In this document: positions 47,179 through 55,864 of the stretch, one piece after another
How positions within the stretch are numbered: the stretch's first letter is position 1
Layout of the letters: each line of letters opens with the position of its first letter
Assembly: GCA_031553535.1 (NCBI GenBank)
Contig: JAVBLM010000001.1
Span: 62,001-126,000 of the forward strand
DNA: 64,000 nt
Reading direction: 5' to 3'
Origin: JAIROC01 sp031553535
GTDB lineage: Bacteria; Bacteroidota; Bacteroidia; Bacteroidales; WCHB1-69
Translations under genes and position numbers: made by a program
The notes under the pieces: model-generated
Databases searched by the model: none
What the model was told of the DNA's origin: nothing
What the model saw: the letters and a program-made list of their open reading frames with translations, nothing else

Positions 47179-47743
47179 ATACAGGGATTTGATTCGGCAA
47201 CTTCCGGACTTTCCCAAACAGGGGGTTCTTTTCCAGGATATTAATCCTTTACTGTCTAACTGGAAAGCGTTACAGGAAGCAAGCGATGATTTGGCAATTG
47301 CAATTCAAGAGATAATGCCTTTTGTTACAAAGGTTTTATGTATAGAAGCACGCGGATTCATTCTCGGGGGTATTTTATCTACACTATTGAATGCGGGTTG
47401 TGTCCCTGTGCGCAAGAAAGGGAAACTCCCCCCTTATAAATCGGTTGAAAACATAGACTATGAACTGGAATATGGAATAAACAGCATCAGTCTGGATACA
47501 TCCTTATTGGAATACAATGATAAGATTGTTATCCTGGATGATGTTTTGGCTACGGGAGGTACGGCAGAAGCCACATATTTGATGTTAGCAAGAGAAGTCG
47601 AAAAAGGAAATCTTGCTCCTTTTGAAAAGAGGAATGTATGTTTTGCTTTTCTGTTGGAGATAGAGGCTTTGAGAGGAAAGGACAGATTGTATCAGCATAC
47701 GCAAATCCCCGAAGGGAATATAATCTCATTGATCAGGTTATAA
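47168..47743 (+). CDS. apt: Adenine phosphoribosyltransferase
   Basis: 191 residues, purine salvage: adenine plus PRPP gives AMP. Signs are the N-terminal LIRQLPDFPKQGVLFQDINPLL, IEARGFILGG and RKKGKLPP (flexible loop), and the PRPP-binding VILDDVLATGGTA. It is slightly longer than the ~170-180 residues usual in bacteria. It starts at ATG 47168 (or 47171) inside the end of the ABC ATPase gene, so translation is coupled. The link with an exporter operon is unusual. Confidence 0.95.
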   Translation: MMNKYRDLIRQLPDFPKQGVLFQDINPLLSNWKALQEASDDLAIAIQEIMPFVTKVLCIEARGFILGGILSTLLNAGCVPVRKKGKLPPYKSVENIDYELEYGINSISLDTSLLEYNDKIVILDDVLATGGTAEATYLMLAREVEKGNLAPFEKRNVCFAFLLEIEALRGKDRLYQHTQIPEGNIISLIRL

Positions 47744-48016
47744 GTCATAGAAATAGTGATTAGTTGTTAGTGGTTAATAGTGCACGAAATAAACAACAGA
47801 GTGTCATTGGTAGCTTGACCCACACCCGAACACAAAGCATGTGAGTGCATCGAATGCAGAGAGATAATCTCCTTAAAAAAGGGGATGCTGAAACAAGTTC
47901 AGCATGACGGCAATGTTCTGGTTAAGAACATCATTGCAAGGAACGAAGCAACTCAGAAAACACATAACACGTTACAAGGATCAATCAAATAAGCGAACCA
48001 ACAAAAGGGAAACTAT
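47744..48016. repeat. Family A repeat copy, inverted
   Basis: 47872-47915 has GGGGATGCTGAAACAAGTTCAGCATGAC, the reverse complement of the 4262 and 19069 modules. 47795-47870 has the GTCATTGGTAGC...GAGTGCATCGAATGCAG module, and ATCATTGCAAGGAACGAAGC ends at 47950. No gene. Confidence 0.75.
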
Positions 48017-49135
48017 ATGAAATATTATATTATATCGGGAGAGGCATCGGGGGATTTGCACGCATCCAACCTGGTGAAGCAATTATTCCGTATAGATGAC
48101 CAGGCCCGGATTCGCGCCTGGGGTGGTGATTTGCTGCGAGCACAAGGTGCAAAGGTTGTTAAAGATTATAAGGATCTTGCCTTTATGGGATTTGTGGAAG
48201 TGGCCATGAATCTTCGTACAGTGTTGAATAACCTGGAATTCTGTAAAAAAGATATTCTGGCATATAACCCTGATGTTGTTATTCTAGTAGACTATCCCGG
48301 ATTTAATTTGCGTATTGCGAAGTTCTTGCACAAGCAGAATATCAAAACCTTTTACTACATTTCCCCCCAGGTATGGGCATGGCACAAATCACGTGTTAAA
48401 GGCATACGGAAATATGTTGATGAGATGTTCGTCATTTTACCTTTCGAGAAAGAATTTTATGCAAAGCATCATATGAATGTCCATTATCTGGGGCATCCCC
48501 TTCTGGATGAGGTACGGAATGCCGTTCTTACCGATGGTTTCAGGAAGAAGAACGGATTGGACGACCTTCCTGTCATTGCCATTCTACCGGGTAGCCGCAA
48601 GCAGGAAATCCAGCGGATGTTACCCGCCATGCTGGAAGTAAGCCGTAAAATCCAGGGATATCAATTTGTCATTGCCGGCGTAGAACATCACAGGGACTTA
48701 TATTCTTCCTTAATGACAGGATTTGATGTCAAAATCATCTTCCATCAAACATACGATCTATTGGCTAATAGTTATGCCGCCGTGGTTACTTCGGGCACGG
48801 CAACGTTGGAAACAGCCTTGTTTAACGTTCCGGAGGTGGTTTGTTATAAAGGGAATTATGTGTCGTATCTCATCGCAAAGAATTTAATTAAGGGGATCAA
48901 CTATATTTCGTTGGTGAACCTTATTGCAGACAAGGAGGTAGTAAAAGAACTCATTCAACACGAGATGAATCCGGATACCCTTTTGCATGAACTGCAGTTG
49001 ATTTTGGGAGAGACCCCTCGCCGGCGCCAAATGCTGGAAGATTACAAAACAATACAACAACGGTTAGGGGATGGAAATGCATCCAGGGAAATTGCCCGGT
49101 TGATGTACGGATTGTTACTGGGACAGAAAAATTAA
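48017..49135 (+). CDS. lpxB: Lipid-A-disaccharide synthase
   Basis: 372 residues, GT19 glycosyltransferase that joins UDP-diacylglucosamine and lipid X. Family blocks: ISGEASGDLHASNLVKQL at the N-terminus, then VVILVDYPGFNLRIAKF, YYISPQVWAWHKSRVK, LGHPLLDEV, ILPGSRKQEI and VTSGTATLETALFNVPEVVCYK. Length is normal. No other lpx genes are in the window. The 42-bp array 3 starts about 25 bp after the stop codon. Confidence 0.97.
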   Translation: MKYYIISGEASGDLHASNLVKQLFRIDDQARIRAWGGDLLRAQGAKVVKDYKDLAFMGFVEVAMNLRTVLNNLEFCKKDILAYNPDVVILVDYPGFNLRIAKFLHKQNIKTFYYISPQVWAWHKSRVKGIRKYVDEMFVILPFEKEFYAKHHMNVHYLGHPLLDEVRNAVLTDGFRKKNGLDDLPVIAILPGSRKQEIQRMLPAMLEVSRKIQGYQFVIAGVEHHRDLYSSLMTGFDVKIIFHQTYDLLANSYAAVVTSGTATLETALFNVPEVVCYKGNYVSYLIAKNLIKGINYISLVNLIADKEVVKELIQHEMNPDTLLHELQLILGETPRRRQMLEDYKTIQQRLGDGNASREIARLMYGLLLGQKN

Positions 49136-49158
49136 CTCAGAATGGTTTATATTGCTTC

Positions 49159-49520
49159 GATGGAAAATGCCGGGTCTTTCCAAAACTTTCATGCAATCAT
49201 GTAAAACGTTCTCGGGCTTTCCCGAAATCTTCAAACGAGAGTGTAAAATGCTTTCGGGTCTTCCCGAAATCTCCAAACGAGAGTGTAAAACGTTTTCGGG
49301 TCTTCCCGAAATCTTCAAACGAGAGTGTAAAATGTTTTCGGGTCTTCCCGAAATCTTCAAACGAGAGTGTAAAATGTTTTCGGGCTTTCCCGAAATCCCC
49401 AAACAAGAGTGTAAAACGTTTTCGGATCTTCCCGAAATCTTCAAACGAGAGTGTAAAATGCTTTCGGGTTCTCCCGAAACTGCCGAATCAAAGGGTAAAC
49501 TGTTTTTAGGAAATGCCGGA
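49159..49520. repeat. Tandem array of 42-bp units (array 3), seven full copies
   Basis: Units run 49201-49242, 49243-49284, 49285-49326, 49327-49368, 49369-49410, 49411-49452 and 49453-49494, with degenerate partial units on both sides. Each unit contains TTTCGGG-tctt-CCCGAAA, a 7-bp perfect stem with a 4-nt loop, followed by TCTTCAAACGAGAGTGTAAAA. The left degenerate unit carries a different stem (TGGAAA...TTTCCA). It begins right after lpxB, on the side where a 3' UTR would be. Confidence 0.92.
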
Positions 49521-49660
49521 TGAATAAAAATCTTCAAAAAGGTTCTTCTTTATAAGAGATGATCAAGAACTGCAGTTTTTATTGCAAAAAACAGAACCGG
49601 AAAAAATACCTGCCCCCGTTTGGCCAAGGTTCTTGACCTTGGTTGCTTTATCTTTACAGG
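49521..49660. other. Spacer with a perfect hairpin
   Basis: CCAAGGT-tcttg-ACCTTGG at 49624-49642 is a 7-bp perfect stem followed by TTGCTTTATC. It could be a weak plus-strand terminator for lpxB plus array. No gene seen. Confidence 0.4.
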
Positions 49661-49689
49661 TTTTACCTGTTCTCTAATGATTTATTAAC

Positions 49690-49894
49690 AGAAGTTACGC
49701 AAGTTAAAAGAAGTTACAGGAAGTTATCATTCGCCAAGCAGCTCATTCTTTTGTTGATTTGGTTATTCCTTGTTACTTCCTATATGTTGAATTTTACCCT
49801 TTTATCGGCTTTATCCACTTTATCGGTTTTATCCTTTCTGCTTGTTGCCTTCTGCCTGTTGCGTTACTATAACGTTTCCACTTGCGTAACTTCT
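49690..49894. repeat. Family B element with inverted 15-bp ends
   Basis: AGAAGTTACGCAAGT (49690-49704) and ACTTGCGTAACTTCT (49880-49894) are exact reverse complements around 175 bp. The interior has the TTTTATCGGCTTTATC modules shared with 33934 and 35268, and the AAGAAGTTACAGGAAGTTAT module of the left arm. A plus-strand ORF through it is not convincing. Confidence 0.75.
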
Positions 49895-49923
49895 ATTATT
49901 AACTGTTGAGATTCTTTCCTTTT

Positions 49924-49963
49924 TTGCAAATGTAAATATCTTTTTCAGGCAGTAGCCTGCATG
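49924..49963 (-). promoter_or_regulatory. Promoter-like repeat next to the family B element
   Basis: On the minus strand GCTACTGCCTG, an A-rich spacer and TTTACATTTGCAAAAA repeat the segment at 3619-3655. TACATTTG is the -7-like core. If active it would transcribe leftwards through the family B element. Confidence 0.4.
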
Positions 49964-50089
49964 GATAGATTCTGTTCAGGAAAATCCTAAGCTCAACCAC
50001 CGGATTGCTTTCATTCCTCGTCAATAATACCGTTCTGATCTTTCAGTGCGTTATTACCTAACCCATCAACTGTTATAAATTAATCCTTC

Positions 50090-51043
50090 CTATGCCTTTA
50101 TATCTTCTTCGATAGGACGGAATCCCTCTCCTAAGATCTCGGTAGCATTGATGATGGTAATAAAAGCTTTGGGGTCGATTTGATGGATATATTCCCGTAA
50201 AGTAACTACCTGCCGGCTGTTGATTACCGTGAAAATAACATCTTTTTCGGTTCCGTTATACATTCCTTTTCCATGGAAAAAAGTCCCTCCGCGATGCAGG
50301 TCGTGAATGATTTTCTTGCTGATCAAATCATTTTTATCGGAAATGATGAATATGGCTTTGTCAAAGCTCAATCCCTGCATGAAGGTATCAACGGCTTTCC
50401 CATATACAAAGACGGTAAATAAGGAATACATCGGTATTTTCCAATCTCCGAAGGCGATCAATCCCATAACGACAATAATGGAATCGACAATAATTAAGGT
50501 ATATCCGACAGGAATATGCGAATAACGGGTAAGTATCTTGGCCAGTACGTCGGTGCCGGCACTGGTTCCTTTTGCCCGGAGGATCATTGCCACGCCAAAA
50601 CCCAAGATGGCTGATCCGTAAATACATGAAAGCAGAATATCTTCTTTTACAATAGGACCTATCCCAAAATGATTGGAAAGAAAGGTAAGTAAGTCCACAA
50701 ATACTGCCGTCGAAACAAAGGTTACGATTGTCCGGGGAAGGAATCCCTGACCAAAAACCCTAAACGCAATGATCACCAAGGGAATATTAAAGCACAGGGA
50801 AGTCGCCCCGATAGGCAATCCTTCAGGGAACATGCTGAATAATCCTACTGTCTTATAATGCAGGATAATAGATATCCCGTATACTCCCCCGGGAATGATC
50901 TTGTGCGGGGTGATAAAAAAGACATATGATATAGCAACGATAAAGGCACCCAGGACAATTTTCACATAGTCCGTTATTACTTTCTTACGTTTCTGTTTAT
51001 CCGTGAGGAAATGCGATGATGGTAATTTTATAGATGCCGGCAT
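50090..51043 (-). CDS. YitT family membrane protein (DUF161-DUF2179)
   Basis: 317 residues. About five or six hydrophobic segments from residue 25 to ~215 (YVKIVLGAFIVAISYVFFI, GGVYGISIIL, GLPIGATSLCFNIPL, LSCIYGSAILGFGVAMILRAKGTSAGTDVLA) form the YitT membrane unit. A soluble C-terminal DUF2179 domain (~225-305) contains DLHRGGTFFHGKGMYNG and VVTLREYIHQIDPKAF. Function is not established; a transport or regulatory role is often suggested. It is last in a minus-strand run after an M48 protease gene and an uncharacterised gene (5-bp gap). Confidence 0.92.
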   Translation of the reverse strand: MPASIKLPSSHFLTDKQKRKKVITDYVKIVLGAFIVAISYVFFITPHKIIPGGVYGISIILHYKTVGLFSMFPEGLPIGATSLCFNIPLVIIAFRVFGQGFLPRTIVTFVSTAVFVDLLTFLSNHFGIGPIVKEDILLSCIYGSAILGFGVAMILRAKGTSAGTDVLAKILTRYSHIPVGYTLIIVDSIIVVMGLIAFGDWKIPMYSLFTVFVYGKAVDTFMQGLSFDKAIFIISDKNDLISKKIIHDLHRGGTFFHGKGMYNGTEKDVIFTVINSRQVVTLREYIHQIDPKAFITIINATEILGEGFRPIEEDIKA

Positions 51044-51048
51044 GAATG

Positions 51049-51789
51049 TTAGAATGCTAATAATCCTATGTTAACTGTAAAGCTGAGCCAATAAAGGCCG
51101 AGAATCCGTCCTTTGGCATAGTCTCCAATAGGTTTATCTCCCGCAGTATAAAAAAAGCCACCCCTGTTATTATAAAACATGGTATTGAATCCTCCAAAAG
51201 GAACCCCAAGCGAAAAGGCTGTAGAAAGATGTAACATATTAAAAAATAAAAAGTCGTTACCAAATTCGAATTTGCATGCAAAGATACGATCTTTTACCAT
51301 TGATAAGTCATCCAAACTGTAAGGATGTTTATAAAAAAAGCCGTCGAATTGGAATTTAACGTAAGGTCCTATCGGAGCATGTGCCCTGGAACCTAAATAT
51401 TGTTTATAGAAAATGCCAAATCCATGCGCTTTTAAGTCGGCAATAGGTTCTTCATCGTTATATTCCTCATCAAGATCTATATAACCATTCCATTCTCCCG
51501 GATAATAATATTTGGTATTGAAGTAGTGGTAAGCAACTCCCACCGTTCCCAGTCTCCATGCGATACATTCCACGCTGGGAGATAAGGTATAATTGAACGA
51601 ATACCATTTACCATAATGATCGGGATTGTTGAAAAAGTTAGGTTTCTCCCACGCCGGGGAGAATTCAGCCCCCATATTAATCAGAACCCGTTTACCCATA
51701 AACCCGGTGTTTTGGGCATTCGATGGAAATAGGAACAGTAATAACAGGGATAGGCTTAATGATAAAATAAGCATATTATTCTTTTTCAT
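51049..51789 (-). CDS. Exported protein of unknown function, probable outer-membrane barrel
   Basis: 246 residues from ATG 51789, whose codon overlaps the stop of the upstream protease gene (TAATG). This is strong support for this start over the in-frame 51825. The signal peptide spans residues 1-~26 (LILSLSLSLLLLFLFPSNAQ). The mature part alternates aromatic and polar residues (WRLGTVGVAYHYFNTKYYY, GPYVKFQFDGFFY, LYWLSFTVNIGLLAF ending in Phe), as expected for an eight- to ten-stranded outer membrane barrel. No named family recognised. Coupling to the protease suggests a shared envelope role. Confidence 0.75.
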   Translation of the reverse strand: MKKNNMLILSLSLSLLLLFLFPSNAQNTGFMGKRVLINMGAEFSPAWEKPNFFNNPDHYGKWYSFNYTLSPSVECIAWRLGTVGVAYHYFNTKYYYPGEWNGYIDLDEEYNDEEPIADLKAHGFGIFYKQYLGSRAHAPIGPYVKFQFDGFFYKHPYSLDDLSMVKDRIFACKFEFGNDFLFFNMLHLSTAFSLGVPFGGFNTMFYNNRGGFFYTAGDKPIGDYAKGRILGLYWLSFTVNIGLLAF

Positions 51790-53882
51790 TATTTGTTTCC
51801 TCCTTTCTTTATTTGATACAGGCAATCATAGAGGTAGGCATTAACAAGTCCGGCTTGAGAGGCTGTAGCATTAATATTATTCCGTTGGGCAAAAAAGACT
51901 TTGCCTGTCTCTATCTCAATTACATTAACCGATATCTGCGACTCTCTGCGTGGAAAGAAGAACTTTGTGATATAAGCAGGAGCAACAACCGGGCAGATAA
52001 TAGAAAACGCCAGATCCTGGAACTTATCATACGACAGATATCTGCCGTTGGTCATGGTTATGGATACCAGGCTGATATATTTACAGTTTAGATCGCTTGC
52101 TATTTGTTTCATTTCGTTATTCCTGTAAAAAACCATGTTTTCGCTGATGTTATACACATCCTGCAACCAGTCCATTATTTTGCTGTATTGATTGTATTGA
52201 TCGGTCGTGAACGTTACCAATTGTTTTTTTTCAATTATTGTTGCGTTCATATCCAGTTTCCTGGTGCCTTTCTTTATAACATTGGCTATTTCTTTCTTCC
52301 CCGCCGCGCTTTTTTTAGCAACTACATTATAATCTTTCACAAACTGGTAAAAAGGTTCTAAAAACAGTATCCCATTATTTCCAATGCCTTTGTTGCTTGC
52401 AGATTGAACCAGATTTATGATGGATTCATCCTCCATGTCATTTTTTGTTTGTTGCACCAACGCAACAAAACCCTCATCCTGCTTGAGATCAACAAGCATG
52501 TAATTAACTGTTTTAAACTTCTCTGACGGTTTTACCTTTGTTATGGAAGTGCTTTTAATACGATCGTATTTACTTTGCGAAGCATTCTGAGTAGTTGTAT
52601 CAATAGCAGATCCACCCTCTTCCGTGATTTCTGCATTGGCAGGATAATCTGAAAAGTCGTTCAGGTTTAATTTGTTTTTGCCAAGCATATCTTTTATTGC
52701 ATCAGCACACATTGCCAGAAGATGTTCATTGCCGGACGATTTTTTGTAGGCTTGCCACAGCAGCCGTATTGCCAATACATTTAATTCCTGCCTGCTCAAT
52801 TCGCCGAAGAAGTGATATATCTGTTGCTTTTCGCCTTCAATATCGGATGGCCTTGGCAATACCTCACGTAAAGATCCTCCTTGTTTGTGCTTGCTTAATC
52901 CATAAACAGCAATGGCCATCGCATTTTGCAGGTAGCTATTTTCAGGCATTGAGGTTTGTGCCAGTACATAGGCATTATAATACGCATTCCCATAATCATG
53001 GCGGATCAGGTATTGATGAATGCATTCCAAACGGGCAATCGATTGTATCTGATCGAATAAGTCTTTGCTTTGCACAAACGCCAGGCGTCCTTCATCATTC
53101 TTTGTGTCGCATATGTTTTTAGCTGCAGTCCGGCGTTTTAGGATATTAGGGTGTGTGCTGAGGGTATCTATATAATCTTCCCGGCTACGGATTGGCTTCA
53201 CATTTTCCAGGTAATACTTATCAGGAAAGGTATAGAAACCGGTTTCAACCATGGATCGCTTAAAAGGAAGATTATCAAATGGAAGATATCCGTATTGCAA
53301 AACGTCGAATACTCCTTCCATCGCTTTATAGCTGTATTTCGAAGATGCATAATACCGCTGAAGCGCATAACGGTCGGCATCATTTTCATTTTCCCGTGAA
53401 CGGTTATGATAATTGAGGTAATGGTTGAAGTCTCCGTTCTTTTCCAGCTTCATTTCATGTTTATCAGCAATATGAACGATCTCATGTGCCAATATGAAAG
53501 CAATTTCGGCTTCATTGGTTGCCTGTGCCAACAGTCCGGTATTGACGAAGATGTATCCCCGGGTTGTCGCATATGCATTCACGTTGGGCGACTTAACCAC
53601 AAAAAGAGATATCTCGTCACGCAGTTGAGCATTATTCACCAGCAAATTGCCCAGGATTGTATCTAAATACCGGTTCAATGATGTACCGTATACCACCTTG
53701 CCGCTTTGGAATAGCGTCTTCATAAAAGTATCGTCTTCGCTTTTCTTGTCGGAAGTAAAACCATCCCGGAAAGACTGGGGCATTTCTCCTTCCGACATTA
53801 GTCCCGGATAATCGTTCAGGTTGATTTGTGCATGTACTTGTGATGCTGTTATTATGATAATAAAGATCAATAATTTTTTCAT
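51789..53882 (-). CDS. M48 family metalloprotease, exported
   Basis: 697 residues with a signal peptide (1-19, ending VHAQ). The zinc motif HEIVH is at 133-137, and a downstream ENENDADRYALQRY segment supplies the third ligand (Glu) and Asp, as in BepA/Oma1-like M48 enzymes. Residues ~240-400 are helical and may hold TPR-like repeats. The C-terminal ~250 residues are unlike BepA and are unassigned. Located in the periplasm, where relatives degrade misassembled outer membrane proteins. First gene of a minus-strand operon with the barrel-like protein and YitT. A TATTTTTG box lies at 53964-53971. Confidence 0.9.
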   Translation of the reverse strand: MKKLLIFIIIITASQVHAQINLNDYPGLMSEGEMPQSFRDGFTSDKKSEDDTFMKTLFQSGKVVYGTSLNRYLDTILGNLLVNNAQLRDEISLFVVKSPNVNAYATTRGYIFVNTGLLAQATNEAEIAFILAHEIVHIADKHEMKLEKNGDFNHYLNYHNRSRENENDADRYALQRYYASSKYSYKAMEGVFDVLQYGYLPFDNLPFKRSMVETGFYTFPDKYYLENVKPIRSREDYIDTLSTHPNILKRRTAAKNICDTKNDEGRLAFVQSKDLFDQIQSIARLECIHQYLIRHDYGNAYYNAYVLAQTSMPENSYLQNAMAIAVYGLSKHKQGGSLREVLPRPSDIEGEKQQIYHFFGELSRQELNVLAIRLLWQAYKKSSGNEHLLAMCADAIKDMLGKNKLNLNDFSDYPANAEITEEGGSAIDTTTQNASQSKYDRIKSTSITKVKPSEKFKTVNYMLVDLKQDEGFVALVQQTKNDMEDESIINLVQSASNKGIGNNGILFLEPFYQFVKDYNVVAKKSAAGKKEIANVIKKGTRKLDMNATIIEKKQLVTFTTDQYNQYSKIMDWLQDVYNISENMVFYRNNEMKQIASDLNCKYISLVSITMTNGRYLSYDKFQDLAFSIICPVVAPAYITKFFFPRRESQISVNVIEIETGKVFFAQRNNINATASQAGLVNAYLYDCLYQIKKGGNK

Positions 53883-54043
53883 AGTATTGCTGTTATATAT
53901 TGATTATAAAAATTCACAAAAACCATAAGGTTTAATTATCTTTTTGCATAGATTTAAGGAATACAAAAATAAAGATTATTTTAATGCAGAGTATATTTCA
54001 TTGAATATTTTATACGGTTGATTATTCATTTAAAATAATTTAA

Positions 54044-54072
54044 TTGAATAAAAAGAAATTTTATTATCTTTG
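54044..54072 (+). promoter_or_regulatory. Promoter of the DUF6089-uppS-bamA-ompH cluster
   Basis: TTG (54044-54046), an 18-bp spacer and TATCTTTG (54065-54072) match the Bacteroidota consensus very well. It lies 74 bp before the ATG at 54146, back to back with the promoter of the M48 gene. Confidence 0.65.
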
Positions 54073-54145
54073 CAAAGCATTTGATGCTATCGGTTATTAT
54101 TTTGAAGATCTTTAATTGGGTATAGAAACTCTAAATTATTACCAT

Positions 54146-55051
54146 ATGAAACGATTATTACTTATTGTATCTATTTTATTAGCGGGAGTTACGGCCAAGG
54201 CACAATCTTCTGAGATTGGGCTTTGTGGAGGTGTATCGTTTTATATGGGAGACCTTAACCCGAAAAAAGTCTTTGGAGGGTCCCGTCCTGCAGGAGGAGT
54301 GATGTTCCGTTATAATATTAACCCGAGGCTTGCTTTCAAGGCAACCGCTTTGTTTGGTACTTTACAGGCAAGCGATGCAACAACAGGTGGAGATTTGGCC
54401 CGTAACTTGAGTTTTCGTTCCCCAATATCAGAACTTTCTGCCCAGATTGAATTAAATTTCCTGAAATTATTCAATGAAAGGGGAGAAAATCCATTTTCTC
54501 CTTATCTTTTTCTTGGAGTAGGTGTTTTTGCTTTTAATCCTCAAGCGGAACTTAATGGAATATGGTACGATTTACAACCCTTGGGAACAGAAGGACAGGA
54601 TATGAATGTAAAAGATGCTTCCGGAAAAATGTACGATCAAAAACGATATTCGTTAACCAATTTTTGTATTCCATTTGGCATAGGGATGCGGGTTAATTTC
54701 CTGAAATATTATTGTGTCGGGTTGGAATGGGGATTTAGAAAAACATTTACCGACTATATTGATGATGTAAGCGGCACGTATGTAGACAGGGATTTTTTGA
54801 TAGAATACCGTTCAGTTCTTGTTGCCGATTTGGCAGATAGAACAACAGTGACGAATTCCGAAGGATATCCCGAATACCATAAAGCAGGAACGGCCAGAGG
54901 AAATAATGCAAAAACAAAAGACTGGTATTCTTTTGCCACTCTTTCGTTTACTTTTAAATTGAATTATACGAAAGATTGTTTAAATACGAATAAGTCGGGA
55001 ACATCAACCTCCCGGACAAAAGCAAAGAAGGCAAAACCCACACTGAAGTAA
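54146..55051 (+). CDS. DUF6089 family outer-membrane barrel protein
   Basis: 301 residues from ATG 54146; the TTG/GTG-like start at 54116 would precede the signal peptide (MKRLLLIVSILLAGVTAKAQ). The mature start SSEIGLCGGVSFYMGDLNP and FRYNINPRLAFKATALFGT are typical of DUF6089, which regularly precedes uppS and bamA in Bacteroidota. A beta-barrel pattern continues to KLNYTKDC. The C-terminus is a Lys/Thr/Ser-rich tail (TSTSRTKAKKAKPTLK). Probably an outer membrane protein with an assembly role, by position only. UppS starts 14 bp downstream. Confidence 0.85.
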   Translation: MKRLLLIVSILLAGVTAKAQSSEIGLCGGVSFYMGDLNPKKVFGGSRPAGGVMFRYNINPRLAFKATALFGTLQASDATTGGDLARNLSFRSPISELSAQIELNFLKLFNERGENPFSPYLFLGVGVFAFNPQAELNGIWYDLQPLGTEGQDMNVKDASGKMYDQKRYSLTNFCIPFGIGMRVNFLKYYCVGLEWGFRKTFTDYIDDVSGTYVDRDFLIEYRSVLVADLADRTTVTNSEGYPEYHKAGTARGNNAKTKDWYSFATLSFTFKLNYTKDCLNTNKSGTSTSRTKAKKAKPTLK

Positions 55052-55065
55052 TTGATAGATTATTC

Positions 55066-55818
55066 ATGGTTTCTCTCGAAGATATAAAATCAAAACCCAT
55101 TCCTGAACACATCGCTGTAATAATGGACGGAAATGGGCGTTGGGCGAAGCAGCGTTCACAACAAAGATTGGAAGGACACCGTCAAGGTGCTTTGGCACTA
55201 AGGCGTGTATTGGAAGGATGTTTGTCGGTTGGAGTCAAATACATAACCGTATATGCCTTTTCTATTGAAAACTGGAATCGTTCCCCGGAAGAGGTAGGAG
55301 GGTTAATGGAGTTGTTTATTGAGTATTGTCATAACGAACTGAGTACTCTGAATGATAACAATATTCGTTTCCGAGCCATTGGCAAGTTGGATATGCTAAG
55401 TAGCGAATGTTACCAAAAATTAAAAGTCACAGAAGAAAAGACAAAAGGCAATACCGCGTTAACATTGGTTATAGCGATTAGCTACGGCTCAAGATGGGAG
55501 ATTACTCATGCTGCAAAACAGATCGCAGAGGATGTGAAATCCGGGAATATCCAGAGCGAACAAATAGATGAAACATTATTTTCCAATTATTTGACGACTA
55601 ACTTTATGCCGGATCCCGACTTGCTGATCCGCACAAGCGGGGAATATCGTATCAGTAATTATTTATTATGGCAGATTGCTTATACGGAATTATATTTCAC
55701 AGATGTATTATGGCCTGATTTTACAAAAGAAGAGTTATATAAAGCTATTGCAGACTTTCAGAAACGAGAACGCCGGTTTGGAAAGACAAGCGAACAAATT
55801 AATGAGGGGCTAAAATAA
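55066..55818 (+). CDS. uppS: Undecaprenyl diphosphate synthase
   Basis: 250 residues, cis-prenyltransferase that makes the C55 lipid carrier for peptidoglycan and LPS. The pyrophosphate-binding MDGNGRWAKQR has its catalytic Asp at residue 21. Other blocks are YAFSIENWNRSPEEV, ISYGSRWEI, and PDPDLLIRTSGEYRISNYLLW with AYTELYFTDVLWPDF. Length is normal. Flanked by DUF6089 and bamA in the usual Bacteroidota envelope cluster. Confidence 0.98.
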   Translation: MVSLEDIKSKPIPEHIAVIMDGNGRWAKQRSQQRLEGHRQGALALRRVLEGCLSVGVKYITVYAFSIENWNRSPEEVGGLMELFIEYCHNELSTLNDNNIRFRAIGKLDMLSSECYQKLKVTEEKTKGNTALTLVIAISYGSRWEITHAAKQIAEDVKSGNIQSEQIDETLFSNYLTTNFMPDPDLLIRTSGEYRISNYLLWQIAYTELYFTDVLWPDFTKEELYKAIADFQKRERRFGKTSEQINEGLK

Positions 55819-55864
55819 AACACTTTCTTTACCGTTGAGTTATTTATAATATTAAAAGAACTGG

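Noticed and set aside
49115..49537. Repeat ORFs on both strands across array 3
   Set aside because: Same cause: periodicity keeps frames open, and sequence constraint follows hairpin stems and not codons.
49643..49909. An 88-codon plus-strand ORF with a hydrophobic stretch
   Set aside because: It lies entirely inside a family B repeat with inverted ends. Its hydrophobicity comes from T-rich repeat modules shared with other non-coding loci.
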